NCBI GenBank assembly: GCA_017442155.1
Contig: JAFSAU010000016.1
Coordinates: forward strand, 35,723-99,722
DNA from: Clostridia bacterium
GTDB lineage: Bacteria > Bacillota > Clostridia > UMGS1883 > UMGS1540
Length of the DNA: 64,000 nucleotides
Reading direction: 5' to 3'
Of the stretch, positions 25,794 through 35,430 are shown one piece after another (the stretch's first letter is position 1; each line of letters opens with the position of its first letter). Made by a program: the position numbers and the translations under genes. The notes beneath the pieces are model-generated. The model saw nothing but the letters and a program-made list of their open reading frames with translations, made no database searches and was not told the origin of the DNA.

Positions 25794-27038
25794 TTATTTT
25801 GTATGTAAAAAGCGTGTCCAGGGACGAACAGAGAAAACAGAAAGTACGGCACCGACAGTAGCGGCAACCATCCAGATAAGGAGGGAGGCGTTCCAGCCAT
25901 ACTGCTCTGAAAGTGCACCGACCCCGTATGTGGATATGGCACTGCCTGCATAGGTGAAGGCGTTGAGAACTCCGGTGAGAGTGGATGCTCTGCCATAACG
26001 GGAAAAATGTGCCGGAACGGCCGTGATCAGCATAAGGTTTGTACCGTACATAGCCGAGGTTATAATTGTCCCGAACAAAAGAGAAAGAAATGGGCTTCGT
26101 CCGCTGAAAATACGGATGCCAATGCTTCCTACTGCGGCAAAACCATATAAAACTGACGAAGTTGTCGCTTCATTTCTGAAAACCCGGTTATTTAAAAAAG
26201 AGGCAAAATACAGGCAGAGCATACTGAAAACCGGCATTATCACAGTGGAAAGAATGGATGCAGCACTCCCAAGATTATAGGTGTCGCGTATCAGGGTAGG
26301 CATCCAGGTGGTAACACTGTCTTTGAGGATACCGTGCAGAAGAATTGCACCGGCCATAAAGAAGATTCCGGCGCGTGCCAGTGCTGTAATGGTGAGTGCT
26401 GGTTTTGTTTCGCTGTCTGAACAAGCCTCCTTCGCTTCCGGTATGCCGTAGGCTTCCCGGTGCTTTTCAATCCGGTCCATACCGAAGAGCCAGGCGATAG
26501 CCGTCAGAAAGCCTAATGCGGAAGAAACATAAAAAACCGTTCTCCAGTCGGATACGGCAATGCAAAACGATGCAAGAAGATAAACGGCAATCGTTCCGGC
26601 GGTGTTCGAGGTGGAAACGCGTACATACATTTTGGAAAGATCGGCTTCTCTGTAATACTCTGTAAAAATGCGAAGCATGGGCGGCCAAAGCATAGCCTGG
26701 GCAAAACCGTTTGCACACCAGACGAGAAGCTGCAGATGCGCGGAGGAGACGAAAGGCATCAGCAGATTACAGGCAGCTGTAGCGACAAGACCTGAAAACA
26801 TCACATACCGGGGCGAAAACCGGTCCCCTAAAAAACCGCTGGCAATTTGTCCAAGCGCATATGTGAGCGAGGCACCGGTGCTGATGAGCCCCGTTAAAGA
26901 GCGGGAAACACCCTCGGAGTGAATAATTTCCACCATTACAGCCCCATAGTCCAGGCGCGCAATGTAGCCGACAAAATAAACAAGCCAGGAAAGAATAAGA
27001 AGGCTGTACATATACCTTGGTTCAGTAATTTTTTTCAA
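25794..27038 (-). CDS. Major facilitator superfamily transporter
   Basis: 414 residues with about 12 membrane helices in two halves joined by a charged loop (~200-220). The loop between helices 2 and 3 has GFLGDRFSPRYVMF, the MFS motif A. The N-terminal RLDYGAVMVEII region resembles the organophosphate/sugar-phosphate and hexuronate porter groups, but the substrate is not certain. It lies 90 bases upstream of the GH4 gene on the same strand, suggesting uptake of that enzyme's substrate. A strong promoter lies at 27073-27101. Confidence 0.9.
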   Translation of the reverse strand: MKKITEPRYMYSLLILSWLVYFVGYIARLDYGAVMVEIIHSEGVSRSLTGLISTGASLTYALGQIASGFLGDRFSPRYVMFSGLVATAACNLLMPFVSSAHLQLLVWCANGFAQAMLWPPMLRIFTEYYREADLSKMYVRVSTSNTAGTIAVYLLASFCIAVSDWRTVFYVSSALGFLTAIAWLFGMDRIEKHREAYGIPEAKEACSDSETKPALTITALARAGIFFMAGAILLHGILKDSVTTWMPTLIRDTYNLGSAASILSTVIMPVFSMLCLYFASFLNNRVFRNEATTSSVLYGFAAVGSIGIRIFSGRSPFLSLLFGTIITSAMYGTNLMLITAVPAHFSRYGRASTLTGVLNAFTYAGSAISTYGVGALSEQYGWNASLLIWMVAATVGAVLSVFSVRPWTRFLHTK

Positions 27039-27072
27039 AAGCGTACTCCTTTCAGGCTTTTAATGCGGAAAT

Positions 27073-27101
27073 AGTATACCATAAACAGTGCAAGATGTCA
27101 A
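27073..27101 (-). promoter_or_regulatory. Strong sigma-A promoter for the MFS gene
   Basis: On the minus strand TTGACA, 17 bases, TATACT with TGG extended -10. It is about 35 bases before the MFS start. Confidence 0.8.
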
Positions 27102-27157
27102 GAAAACAAAAAATGAAAATAATTCGCTCAAAATATATATAAAAATCAAAATTAGTG

Positions 27158-27186
27158 TTGTTTTTTTTTCAGGAATGTGGTAAAAT
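27158..27186 (+). promoter_or_regulatory. Promoter for trkA-trkH
   Basis: TTGTTT, 17 bases, TAAAAT, with TGTGG directly before the -10 (extended -10). It ends 27 bases before trkA. Confidence 0.6.
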
Positions 27187-27213
27187 TTACTGTATGACAA
27201 AGGAGATGCTTTT

Positions 27214-28572
27214 ATGAACATAATAATAATAGGCTGCGGCAAGGTGGGCAAAAAACTTGTAGAACAGCTTGGTGCAGAGGAAGAACATAATATTACCGTA
27301 GTGGATTCCCGTTATCCGCTCGTGCAGGAAATTACAGCAGAATTTGATGCAATGGGTGTTGTAGGCAATGCCATGACTGTGGATACGCTGACGGAGGCCG
27401 GTGTGCAGGAGGCAGATATTGTAATTGCTGTAACAGGGTCGGATGAACAGAATATGCTGGCCTGTCTTATGGCGAAAAAGCTGGGAAACTGCGGCGCGAT
27501 TGCCCGCGTACGCGAACCGGAATATAACCGGGCAGCACACTTGTTGAAGGAGGACCTGGGAATTTCCATGGTGATAAATCCCGAACTTGCCGCGGCAAGT
27601 GAGATTGCCCGTGTATTACGGTTCCCTTCGGCGATTAAAATTGATACTTTTGCAAAGGGAAGGGTAGAAATCCTGAAATTCAGAATTTCTGAAAATTCTG
27701 TGCTGGATGGTATGCGTGTCAGCAATATTGTCGCAAGGCTGGAATGTGATGTCCTGGTCTGCGGTGTGGAACGGGAGAATGAAGCATTTATTCCCGACGG
27801 TTCATTTGTTCTGCAAAGCGGGGACTTAATCAGCATTGTTTCCTCTATCCGTAATGCCGCCCTTTTTTTTAAGAAAATTGGTTTTAAAACACATCGTGTA
27901 AAGGATACGATTATCGTAGGCGGCGGTAATATGGCCTATTATCTGGCCCATCAGCTTCTGGATACAGGGATTCATGTTAAGATTATTGAACAAAACCAGA
28001 AGCGATGCGATGAGCTTTGTCAGCTCTTGCCGAAAGCAACTATAGTCTGTGGTGACGGGACAGATAACCGTCTTCTTCTGGAGGAAGGGCTGGAAACGGC
28101 AGAGTCCATCGTTTCACTGATGAATATAGATGAAGAGAATATTCTTCTTTCCCTTTATGCCCAAAGTAAGACAAAGGGGAAAATCGTGACTAAAATCAAC
28201 CGGATTGCCTACGGAGATGTAATTACACGCCTGGACCTGGATACCACTGTTTATCCCAAAAATATCACAGCAGATTATATTGTTCGCTTTGTCCGTGCAA
28301 AAAAAAATTCCATTGGCAGCAATATAGAAACGATGCATCTGATTCTGGAGGATAAGGCAGAGGCGTTGGAGTTCCGTATCTGCGAAAATTCCCCGGTTGC
28401 CAATATCACAATAGACAAACTGAAACTGAAAAAGAATATTTTGATTGCCTGCATCAGCCGCGGACAGAAGGTTATCATCCCCCGCGGTCGTGATACTTTA
28501 CTGCCCGGCGATACGGTTATTGTAGTTACGTTAAAAGCAGGGTTTCAGGATATCAGCGACATTCTGGAGTAG
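27214..28572 (+). CDS. trkA: Trk potassium uptake regulatory subunit TrkA
   Basis: 452 residues, a tandem RCK protein: the first NAD-binding Rossmann motif is NIIIIGCGKVGKKLVEQL, the second starts near residue 230 with TIIVGGGNMAYYLAHQL, and each is followed by a TrkA-C ligand domain. It sits on the cytoplasmic face and gates the TrkH channel in response to NAD(H) or ATP. AAAGGAG precedes the ATG. trkH starts six bases after its stop, so the two subunits are co-translated from one transcript. Confidence 0.96.
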   Translation: MNIIIIGCGKVGKKLVEQLGAEEEHNITVVDSRYPLVQEITAEFDAMGVVGNAMTVDTLTEAGVQEADIVIAVTGSDEQNMLACLMAKKLGNCGAIARVREPEYNRAAHLLKEDLGISMVINPELAAASEIARVLRFPSAIKIDTFAKGRVEILKFRISENSVLDGMRVSNIVARLECDVLVCGVERENEAFIPDGSFVLQSGDLISIVSSIRNAALFFKKIGFKTHRVKDTIIVGGGNMAYYLAHQLLDTGIHVKIIEQNQKRCDELCQLLPKATIVCGDGTDNRLLLEEGLETAESIVSLMNIDEENILLSLYAQSKTKGKIVTKINRIAYGDVITRLDLDTTVYPKNITADYIVRFVRAKKNSIGSNIETMHLILEDKAEALEFRICENSPVANITIDKLKLKKNILIACISRGQKVIIPRGRDTLLPGDTVIVVTLKAGFQDISDILE

Positions 28573-28578
28573 AGAACA

Positions 28579-30018
28579 ATGAACTATAAAATGATTGCCT
28601 ATCTTCTGGGCTGGGTACTTAAAATCGAAGCGGTTACAATGGCTCTTCCGCTTATTTGCGCCATTTTATACGGTGAGCAGAGAATGGTTGGGGTTTTTGT
28701 ATCGTGCATAATTATATGTCTCTTTACCGGATTGTTTTTTTCTTTCCGGAGACCGTCCCGCCGTTCTTTCTATGCAAAAGAAGGCTTTGTTACGGTTGGT
28801 CTAAGCTGGATTGCCATCAGTCTGTTCGGGGCACTTCCGTTTGTATTCTCCGGCTTTGTGCCGAATTTTGTGGATGCACTTTTTGAAACCATTTCCGGCT
28901 TTACCACAACAGGGTCATCCATTTTGACAGATGTGGAAGCCTTGCCGAAAAGTCTGCTTTTCTGGCGGAGCTTTACCCACTGGATAGGCGGTATGGGTGT
29001 CCTTGTGTTTCTGGTGGCCATTATTCCGTCCTCGGGAGGAGGGAATATGCACCTGATTCGTGCAGAAAGCCCCGGCCCTGCCGTCAGCAAACTCGTGCCC
29101 AAGGTACGGTCCACGGCCGCGATTCTGTATAAAATCTATATTTTTCTTACCCTTGTACAAATTGGACTTCTTCTGGCCGGCGGTATGCCCGTTTTCGATG
29201 CTATTACCATGACCTTTGGTACAGCAGGGACCGGTGGCTTTGGTGTTTTGAATGCAAGTGCAGCAAATTACTCTCCCTACTGTCAGTGGGTGATTACGGT
29301 TTTTATGCTGATTTTCGGTGTGGATTTCTCGCTCTACTATCTGCTGCTTTTGCGCCGGGGAAAGGATGTGCTGAAATCTGCGGAGCTTCGTACATATATA
29401 TTATTAGTCATTACGGCAATTGGCTTCATAACATGGAACTGCATCGGCATGTACAAAACTTTCGGAGAAACACTCCGACACGGCGCATTTCAGGTGGCGT
29501 CCATTATAACTACAACCGGTTTTGCCACTACGAATTTTGATATCTGGCCGGTTTTCTCTAAAACCATTCTTGTACTCCTGATGTTTGTGGGTGCATGTGC
29601 GGGCAGTACGGGCGGTGGTATAAAGGTTTCCAGAGTCCTTATTCTCATGAAAAGTATCGTGAAGGAAATTAAAACTGCGGCGCATCCGCGGAACACAATG
29701 AAAATCACGATGAACGGACGGATCGTCGCGCATGAGACAGTTCGTGCAGTTAATGTATATATGGCATCCTATCTGTTGATTTTTGCGTTGTCTCTACTGA
29801 TTATAAGCCTTGATAATTTTGATTTTACTACGAACTTTACATCCGTTGCGGCCACAATAAATAATGTGGGTCCTGGTCTTGCGGCTGTTGGTCCTACGCG
29901 GAATTTCTTTGATTTTTCTGCACTTTCCAAGCTTGTTTTGAGCTTTAATATGCTTGTGGGCCGTCTGGAAATCTTTCCGATTTTGATTTTGTTCTCGCCG
30001 TCTACCTGGAAAAAGTAA
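28579..30018 (+). CDS. trkH: Trk potassium uptake channel subunit TrkH
   Basis: 479 residues, integral membrane, four pseudo-repeats of helix-pore-helix. Filter-like segments include SGFTTTGSS, GTAGTGGFG, ITTTGFAT and TINNVGPGL, and the protein ends in the characteristic RLEIFPILILFSPSTWKK. It conducts K+ (or Na+-coupled K+) inward with TrkA as gate. The GGAG overlapping the trkA stop serves as ribosome site. Confidence 0.97.
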   Translation: MNYKMIAYLLGWVLKIEAVTMALPLICAILYGEQRMVGVFVSCIIICLFTGLFFSFRRPSRRSFYAKEGFVTVGLSWIAISLFGALPFVFSGFVPNFVDALFETISGFTTTGSSILTDVEALPKSLLFWRSFTHWIGGMGVLVFLVAIIPSSGGGNMHLIRAESPGPAVSKLVPKVRSTAAILYKIYIFLTLVQIGLLLAGGMPVFDAITMTFGTAGTGGFGVLNASAANYSPYCQWVITVFMLIFGVDFSLYYLLLLRRGKDVLKSAELRTYILLVITAIGFITWNCIGMYKTFGETLRHGAFQVASIITTTGFATTNFDIWPVFSKTILVLLMFVGACAGSTGGGIKVSRVLILMKSIVKEIKTAAHPRNTMKITMNGRIVAHETVRAVNVYMASYLLIFALSLLIISLDNFDFTTNFTSVAATINNVGPGLAAVGPTRNFFDFSALSKLVLSFNMLVGRLEIFPILILFSPSTWKK

Positions 30019-30046
30019 AGTTTACAAAACGTTTAAAATATATTCA

Positions 30047-30081
30047 TTAACTATTTTTATGAAAAGAATATAATATTCTTT
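30047..30081 (+). promoter_or_regulatory. Promoter and palindromic operator of the ABC exporter
   Basis: TTAACT (30047-30052), 16 bases, TATAAT (30069-30074). The -10 lies inside AAAGAATATAATATTCTTT (30063-30081), a perfect palindrome around one central base. The arrangement suggests repression by a dimeric regulator of the MarR/TetR/GntR kind; the regulator gene is not in view. Confidence 0.65.
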
Positions 30082-30110
30082 ATATTTATCTTTAGGAAAG
30101 GAGCAGGTAT

Positions 30111-31862
30111 ATGCTGAAACGGCTTGCAAAATGTATAAGAGAATTTAAGCTCCCCACAATTCTGACATTAATATTTATTGTAGGAGAAGCAATTATCGAA
30201 ACATCCATTCCATTTATTACTGCAAATCTTGTGAATCAGATTAAAGCCGGTGCAGGGATGGATGAGATAATAAAAAACGGAATTATTCTCGCCGTTATGG
30301 CCTGTGTTTCCCTGGCCTGCGGCGGTATTGCCGGACTTACCTGCGCCAAGGCCTCGGCGGGTTTTGCGAAAAATCTTCGTCATGATATTTTTGCACGTAT
30401 ACAGACATATTCTTTTGAAAATATTGACAAATTTTCGTCTGCATCCCTTGTTACCCGTCTGACAACGGACGTAACGAATGTACAAATGTCCTTTATGATG
30501 CTGATTCGTACAGCAATCCGTAGCCCTCTCATGTTACTTTTTTCCGTTATTATGGCATACATAATGGGCGGAGCACTGTCGACGGCCTTTGTAGTTGTGA
30601 TTCCCGTTCTCGGTTTTGGACTTTATATGGTGGGGAGAAAGGCTATGCCCGCATTCCGGCGTGTATTTAAAAAGTACGACCAGCTGAATGAATCCATTGA
30701 AGAGAATGTAAGGGGTATACGCGTTGTAAAAGGCTTTTCCCGTGAAGAATATGAAAAGGATAAATTCGGTAGTGCGGCGGAAAATATCAGAAAGGACTTC
30801 ACCCGTGCAGAGCGGATTGTGGCACTGAACACGCCTCTTATGAATCTCTGTATGTATTTTAATACGGTCTTTGTTCTTTTCATAGGTGCGAAGCTGGTTA
30901 TTCAGAACGGCGGCACCACCATCGACATCGGTCAGATTTCTGCAATGCTGACATACGGTATGCAGATTCTGATGTCACTGATGATGCTTTCTATGATTTA
31001 TGTAATGCTTACCATGTCCACGGAATCGGCAAAGCGCATCTGTGAAGTTTTGGAAGAAGCTCCGGCACTGCAAAATCCCGAGAATCCAGTTATGACGGTG
31101 GCAGATGGCTCCATTGACTTTGAAAATGTAAGCTTTAAATATTCTTCTAAGGCTAAAAAGTTTGCCCTTGCCGATATCAACCTTCACATCCGTTCCGGTC
31201 AGACCGTTGGTATTATTGGTGGAACAGGCTCCAGTAAATCGTCTCTTGTACAGTTGATTCCACGCCTGTATGACGTGACAAAAGGTGCCGTTCGCGTCGG
31301 CGGGAAGGATGTCAGGGAATACGATCTCGATATTCTTCGTGGTGCTGTGGCCATGGTATTGCAGAAAAACCTGCTGTTTTCAGGCACAATAAACGAAAAC
31401 CTCCGGTGGGGAAACGCGGATGCGACGGATGAGGAAATACGTCATGCATGTCGTCTTGCACAGGCCGATGAGTTTATAAACAGCTTTCCTGACGGGTATG
31501 AAACAAAAATTGAGCAGGGAGGAACCAACGTTTCCGGAGGACAGAAGCAGCGGCTTTGCATTGTCCGTGCGCTTTTGAAGAAGCCAAAAATTCTGATTCT
31601 GGATGACTCTACAAGTGCCGTAGATACGAAAACCGATGCCTTGATTCGGAGAGGGCTGAAAACCTATATTCCGGAAACCACAAAAATCATTATTGCCCAG
31701 CGCGTTGCCTCTGTAGAAGATGCGGACCTCATTATAGTCATGGATAACGGCCGGATTGCCGATGCCGGGACCCATGCGGAGCTTCTTGAGAAAAGCGAAA
31801 TTTACAAAGAGGTATTTACCCAGCAAACGAAGGGAGGGGAAAACGATGGCGAAAATGCATAG
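30111..31862 (+). CDS. ABC exporter half-transporter with degenerate ATPase site
   Basis: 583 residues: six-helix membrane domain (~1-320) and C-terminal ATPase. The ATPase has an unusual Walker A (GGTGSSKSSL, Ser for the Gly before Lys), signature NVSGGQKQR, Walker B ILILDDSTSAVD with Asp for the catalytic Glu, and an H-loop IIIAQRVAS with Gln for His. These are the marks of the degenerate partner in heterodimeric exporters such as BmrC/BmrD or TM287/288. Its partner starts 17 bases before this gene's stop. Likely exports a drug, lipid or peptide; substrate unknown. AAAGGAG precedes the ATG. Confidence 0.95.
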   Translation: MLKRLAKCIREFKLPTILTLIFIVGEAIIETSIPFITANLVNQIKAGAGMDEIIKNGIILAVMACVSLACGGIAGLTCAKASAGFAKNLRHDIFARIQTYSFENIDKFSSASLVTRLTTDVTNVQMSFMMLIRTAIRSPLMLLFSVIMAYIMGGALSTAFVVVIPVLGFGLYMVGRKAMPAFRRVFKKYDQLNESIEENVRGIRVVKGFSREEYEKDKFGSAAENIRKDFTRAERIVALNTPLMNLCMYFNTVFVLFIGAKLVIQNGGTTIDIGQISAMLTYGMQILMSLMMLSMIYVMLTMSTESAKRICEVLEEAPALQNPENPVMTVADGSIDFENVSFKYSSKAKKFALADINLHIRSGQTVGIIGGTGSSKSSLVQLIPRLYDVTKGAVRVGGKDVREYDLDILRGAVAMVLQKNLLFSGTINENLRWGNADATDEEIRHACRLAQADEFINSFPDGYETKIEQGGTNVSGGQKQRLCIVRALLKKPKILILDDSTSAVDTKTDALIRRGLKTYIPETTKIIIAQRVASVEDADLIIVMDNGRIADAGTHAELLEKSEIYKEVFTQQTKGGENDGENA

Positions 31863-33753
31863 ACCGCCCATGCCGCCAAAAAAGGGAACGTTTGGCCGCG
31901 TGCTGAAAATGCTGTTTGGCTATTATCCCGTTCTTGTACCTCTTGCGGCTTTTTGTGTTCTTTTTGCGGCCGTTGTTGCCGCAGCCCCCGACGTGTTTAT
32001 TCAAAAAGTTATAGCATTGATCGAAAAATGGTATATTACCCGGGACTGGAACGGAGCGGCAGCAGAACTTATTCCCATGATTTCCATTCTTGTTGTGCTT
32101 TATATTGTGGCCATGCTGGCAGTGGCTTTGCACACGCAGCTGATGGCTTATATCACACAGGGGTTTCTGTCTAAACTGCGTTGTACTATGTTTGACAAAA
32201 TGCAAAACTTCCCGGTGCGCTATTTCGATACCCATAGACACGGCGACATTATGAGTCATTACACGAATGATATTGATACGCTTCGTCAGCTTGTGTCTCA
32301 GTCGTTGCCGATGCTGCTCAGGGCAGGCGTCACAATACTGAGTGTTTTGTGTATCATGCTGTATTACAGTGCGTGGATGACACTTGTAATTTTAACGGGT
32401 GCTATTGCAATTCTTGTCATTACTAAAAAAGTCGGAGGCGGATCTGCGAAATATTTTATACGGCAACAAAAATCATTGGGCCGGACGGAAGGCTTTGTAC
32501 AGGAAATGATGAATGGTCAAAAGGTTGTAAAGGTGTTCAGCCATGAGGATAAAAGTCAGAAAGAGTTTGACGAAATCAATATGGCACTCTACGAGGACAG
32601 CCGCCGGGCCCATGCCTATGCCAATATGATGGGGCCGATAAACCAGAATATCGGAAATATTTTGTATGTGCTTGTCGCGATGGCGGGCGGTTTATTTCTT
32701 GTGACAGGTGTGAAGAATGTCAGCTTTTCCGGCCTTGCTTTCAGTATCAGCATTATTGTTCCGTTTCTGAATATGACAAAACAGTTTACAGGCAATGTAA
32801 ATCAGATGTCGCAACAAATAAATTCCATTGTCATGGGTCTTGCAGGTGCCGCTCGCCTTTTTGGTATGATGGATGAAGCGGCAGAAGCAGACGATGGCTA
32901 TGTAACACTGGTAAACGCGAAATTTGCTCCTGATGGGTCTGTAACAGAGTCCGGTGTCCGCACAGGACAGTGGGCATGGAGACACCCGCATTCGGACGGG
33001 ACACTCACGTATACACCTCTTATGGGCGATGTTTGCCTTGAAAAGGTGGATTTCGGATATGTTGAAGAGAAAAAGGTGCTCGAGGATGTTTCGGTTTATG
33101 CTAAGCCGGGCCAGAAGGTGGCATTTGTTGGTGCCACTGGTGCCGGAAAGACCACAATCACAAATCTTCTAAACCGTTTTTACGATATTGCGGACGGTAA
33201 AATCCGGTATGACGGCATCAATATCAACAAAATTAAAAAGTCTGATTTGCGTCGTTCCCTTGGCATTGTTCTGCAGGATACAAATTTATTTACCGGAACG
33301 GTAATGGATAATATTCGATACGGGCGTCTGGAAGCTACAGACGAAGAATGCCGTGAGGCGGCCCGTCTTGCGGGTGCGGACGATTTTATCACACGTTTAC
33401 CCGATGGCTATGATACGGAGCTTTCAAATAACGGTGCCAATCTTTCTCAGGGACAACGACAGCTTATTGCCATTGCCCGTGCTGCCGTGGCAGACCCGCC
33501 TGTTATGATTTTGGATGAGGCTACTTCTTCCATTGATACACGCACGGAGGCAATCGTGCAACGCGGAATGGATAAACTGATGGAGGGCAGAACCGTTTTT
33601 GTTATTGCGCATCGCTTGTCCACCATTATGAATTCTGATGTGATAATGGTGCTGGATCATGGTCGCATTATTGAGCGCGGAAGTCATGCTGAGCTTCTGG
33701 AGCAAAAAGGAACATATTACAGACTTTATACCGGTGCATTTGAGCTTGAATGA
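31846..33753 (+). CDS. ABC exporter half-transporter with canonical ATPase site
   Basis: 635 residues from ATG 31846 (GGGAGGGG upstream; the start overlaps the preceding gene by 17 bases). A Pro/Lys-rich N-terminus, six-helix membrane domain, then a ~45-residue insert (TGQWAWRHPHSDGTLTYTPL) before the ATPase. Canonical motifs: Walker A GATGAGKTT, signature NLSQGQRQL, Walker B VMILDEATSSID with catalytic Glu, H-loop VIAHRLST. It should supply the hydrolysing site of the heterodimer with the product of 30111. Confidence 0.95.
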   Translation: MAKMHRPPMPPKKGTFGRVLKMLFGYYPVLVPLAAFCVLFAAVVAAAPDVFIQKVIALIEKWYITRDWNGAAAELIPMISILVVLYIVAMLAVALHTQLMAYITQGFLSKLRCTMFDKMQNFPVRYFDTHRHGDIMSHYTNDIDTLRQLVSQSLPMLLRAGVTILSVLCIMLYYSAWMTLVILTGAIAILVITKKVGGGSAKYFIRQQKSLGRTEGFVQEMMNGQKVVKVFSHEDKSQKEFDEINMALYEDSRRAHAYANMMGPINQNIGNILYVLVAMAGGLFLVTGVKNVSFSGLAFSISIIVPFLNMTKQFTGNVNQMSQQINSIVMGLAGAARLFGMMDEAAEADDGYVTLVNAKFAPDGSVTESGVRTGQWAWRHPHSDGTLTYTPLMGDVCLEKVDFGYVEEKKVLEDVSVYAKPGQKVAFVGATGAGKTTITNLLNRFYDIADGKIRYDGININKIKKSDLRRSLGIVLQDTNLFTGTVMDNIRYGRLEATDEECREAARLAGADDFITRLPDGYDTELSNNGANLSQGQRQLIAIARAAVADPPVMILDEATSSIDTRTEAIVQRGMDKLMEGRTVFVIAHRLSTIMNSDVIMVLDHGRIIERGSHAELLEQKGTYYRLYTGAFELE

Positions 33754-33781
33754 ATTTTGTCAGATATTTTTTAAAAAACTC

Positions 33782-33810
33782 TTGACAAAACCTTCGGTTT
33801 CGTTTATAAT
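33782..33810 (+). promoter_or_regulatory. Consensus sigma-A promoter for tRNA-Thr
   Basis: TTGACA, 17 bases, TATAAT: both hexamers match the consensus exactly. It ends 30 bases before the tRNA. Confidence 0.9.
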
Positions 33811-33839
33811 ATTACTGTTGTAATTTTTGCAACAGAATT

Positions 33840-33915
<76 letters not shown>

Positions 33916-33952
33916 AAAAGACAGTATTCTTTACGGAATATTGTCTTTTTTT
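33916..33952 (+). terminator. Intrinsic terminator of tRNA-Thr
   Basis: AAAAGACAGTATTC pairs with GAATATTGTCTTTT (one mismatch) followed by a T run. Confidence 0.9.
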
Positions 33953-34038
33953 ATCTGAATTTTGTCTGATTTAAGCTTGACATCGTATATCCCCTATGCT
34001 ATAATGAAAAAAACAAAAATAGATGGGAGAAAAAAGCA

Positions 34039-35421
34039 ATGACAGTTAAAGAAGCGGCAGAAATGCAGGCTGCTATGCAACAGCCGGAGGTTGAAACCTG
34101 GTATTTTAATACAAAGAAGGAAGAGGGACAGAATCCGTATATTGGTTTTATGAGCTTCCAGCATTTTAATGGTGAAGAACTGTATTCGGATTTGGTGGTT
34201 CGTCCTGAAAACAAATACACGGAAACGGAGCATGTAGAATGTTACCCTGTGCCGGATTATCTGGAAGAAAATGGACGGGAAGAAGGGTATTACCCTGAGA
34301 CCTCCATCGTGTATATCCGTATTTTGTGGAAGGAGTTTGAACCGAAGCAGGGGGAATATAACTATGCTTTTATGCAGGATATTCTTGATAAGGCCAGAGC
34401 ACATGGTCAATCCCTGATTTTCCGCCTTATGGCGCATTCCACAAGGGAATGTGATGATGTGCCGGATTGGCTGAAGGAATTGATTCCCTGTCCGGCGCGG
34501 CCCGAAGGAGAGCGTGTTAAGGATTCTCCAACAGACCCTCTGTTTCTTGAACTTTTCCAGAAAGCCGTGCGTGCGCTTGGTGAGCGGTTCGACGATGATC
34601 CGACGTTTGATACGATTGATATTTCCTTACCCGGCTCCTGGGGAGAGGGGCATAACCTGCATCTGTATTCCGAAGAATCTCTGCAGGCCTTAACAGATAC
34701 ATATACGGAGGTTTTTAAAAAGACACGCCTTATCGGCCAGGTCTCACGTCCGGAACTTATTGAATCGGCAAACAAAAAAACGGAGCTTCCCATCGGCTAT
34801 CGTGGTGACGGGCTGGGTGAACCGAGACATCTGTTTGAAAAGTATCCTGAAAAAATGGAAAGATTTGGGGAAAGCTGGAAAACGGCTCCTGTTTCCTTTG
34901 AAGCATACTGGTGGCTCGGCGAGTGGAAACGCAAAAACTGGGATATTGATGAAATTATAAATACCACACTTAGCTGGCATATTAGTTCTTTTAATGCGAA
35001 GTCTCTGCCAATCCCCTTTGAGTGGAAAGAACGGGTGGATTACTGGATTAGTCGAATGGGATACCATTTTTCCATTGATTATTTCAAATTCCCGAAACAG
35101 GCCATACCCGGAGAAACAGTAACGTTAAAACTCGGAATTGACAACATAGGCGTTGCTCCTATTTATCGTCAGATTCCGCTGCATATCCGTTTATCCGGTC
35201 CTGCAGGCACCTTTGAAACAGAGACGGAGGTGGATATCACAAAATGGTTGCCGGGTAAGAACGCGGAACGGATTCCAGTTTCGCTTCCTGCGTCCATAAA
35301 GCCCGGAACATATAAAATTGAGATGGGCATTTTCAATGAAGTGAATCCTCTTATATATTTTTGTACTGATGCTGTGCGTGACGGCAGCTTCTATATTGTT
35401 GGGGAATTAGAAGTACAATAA
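34039..35421 (+). CDS. DUF4832-like TIM-barrel protein (putative cytoplasmic glycosidase-like)
   Basis: 460 residues. The N-terminal ~320 residues look like a GH42-type TIM barrel: NPYIGFMSF near the start, IVYIRILWKEFEPKQGEYNY, SLIFRLMAHST, and TIDISLPGSWGEGH. The last ~130 residues form a beta-sandwich (AIPGETVTLKLGIDNIGVAP). This layout matches the DUF4832 group. No signal peptide is seen, so it appears cytoplasmic, unlike the surface barrels in this window. GGGAG precedes the ATG. It is a single-gene unit between the tRNA and a bidirectional terminator. Activity and substrate are unknown. Confidence 0.72.
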   Translation: MTVKEAAEMQAAMQQPEVETWYFNTKKEEGQNPYIGFMSFQHFNGEELYSDLVVRPENKYTETEHVECYPVPDYLEENGREEGYYPETSIVYIRILWKEFEPKQGEYNYAFMQDILDKARAHGQSLIFRLMAHSTRECDDVPDWLKELIPCPARPEGERVKDSPTDPLFLELFQKAVRALGERFDDDPTFDTIDISLPGSWGEGHNLHLYSEESLQALTDTYTEVFKKTRLIGQVSRPELIESANKKTELPIGYRGDGLGEPRHLFEKYPEKMERFGESWKTAPVSFEAYWWLGEWKRKNWDIDEIINTTLSWHISSFNAKSLPIPFEWKERVDYWISRMGYHFSIDYFKFPKQAIPGETVTLKLGIDNIGVAPIYRQIPLHIRLSGPAGTFETETEVDITKWLPGKNAERIPVSLPASIKPGTYKIEMGIFNEVNPLIYFCTDAVRDGSFYIVGELEVQ

Positions 35422-35430
35422 ATCAAGTGA

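Noticed and set aside
30063..30081. Fur or PerR box at the ABC exporter promoter
   Set aside because: The palindrome does not match the known Fur (TGATAATnATTATCA) or PerR (TTATAATnATTATAA) consensus.
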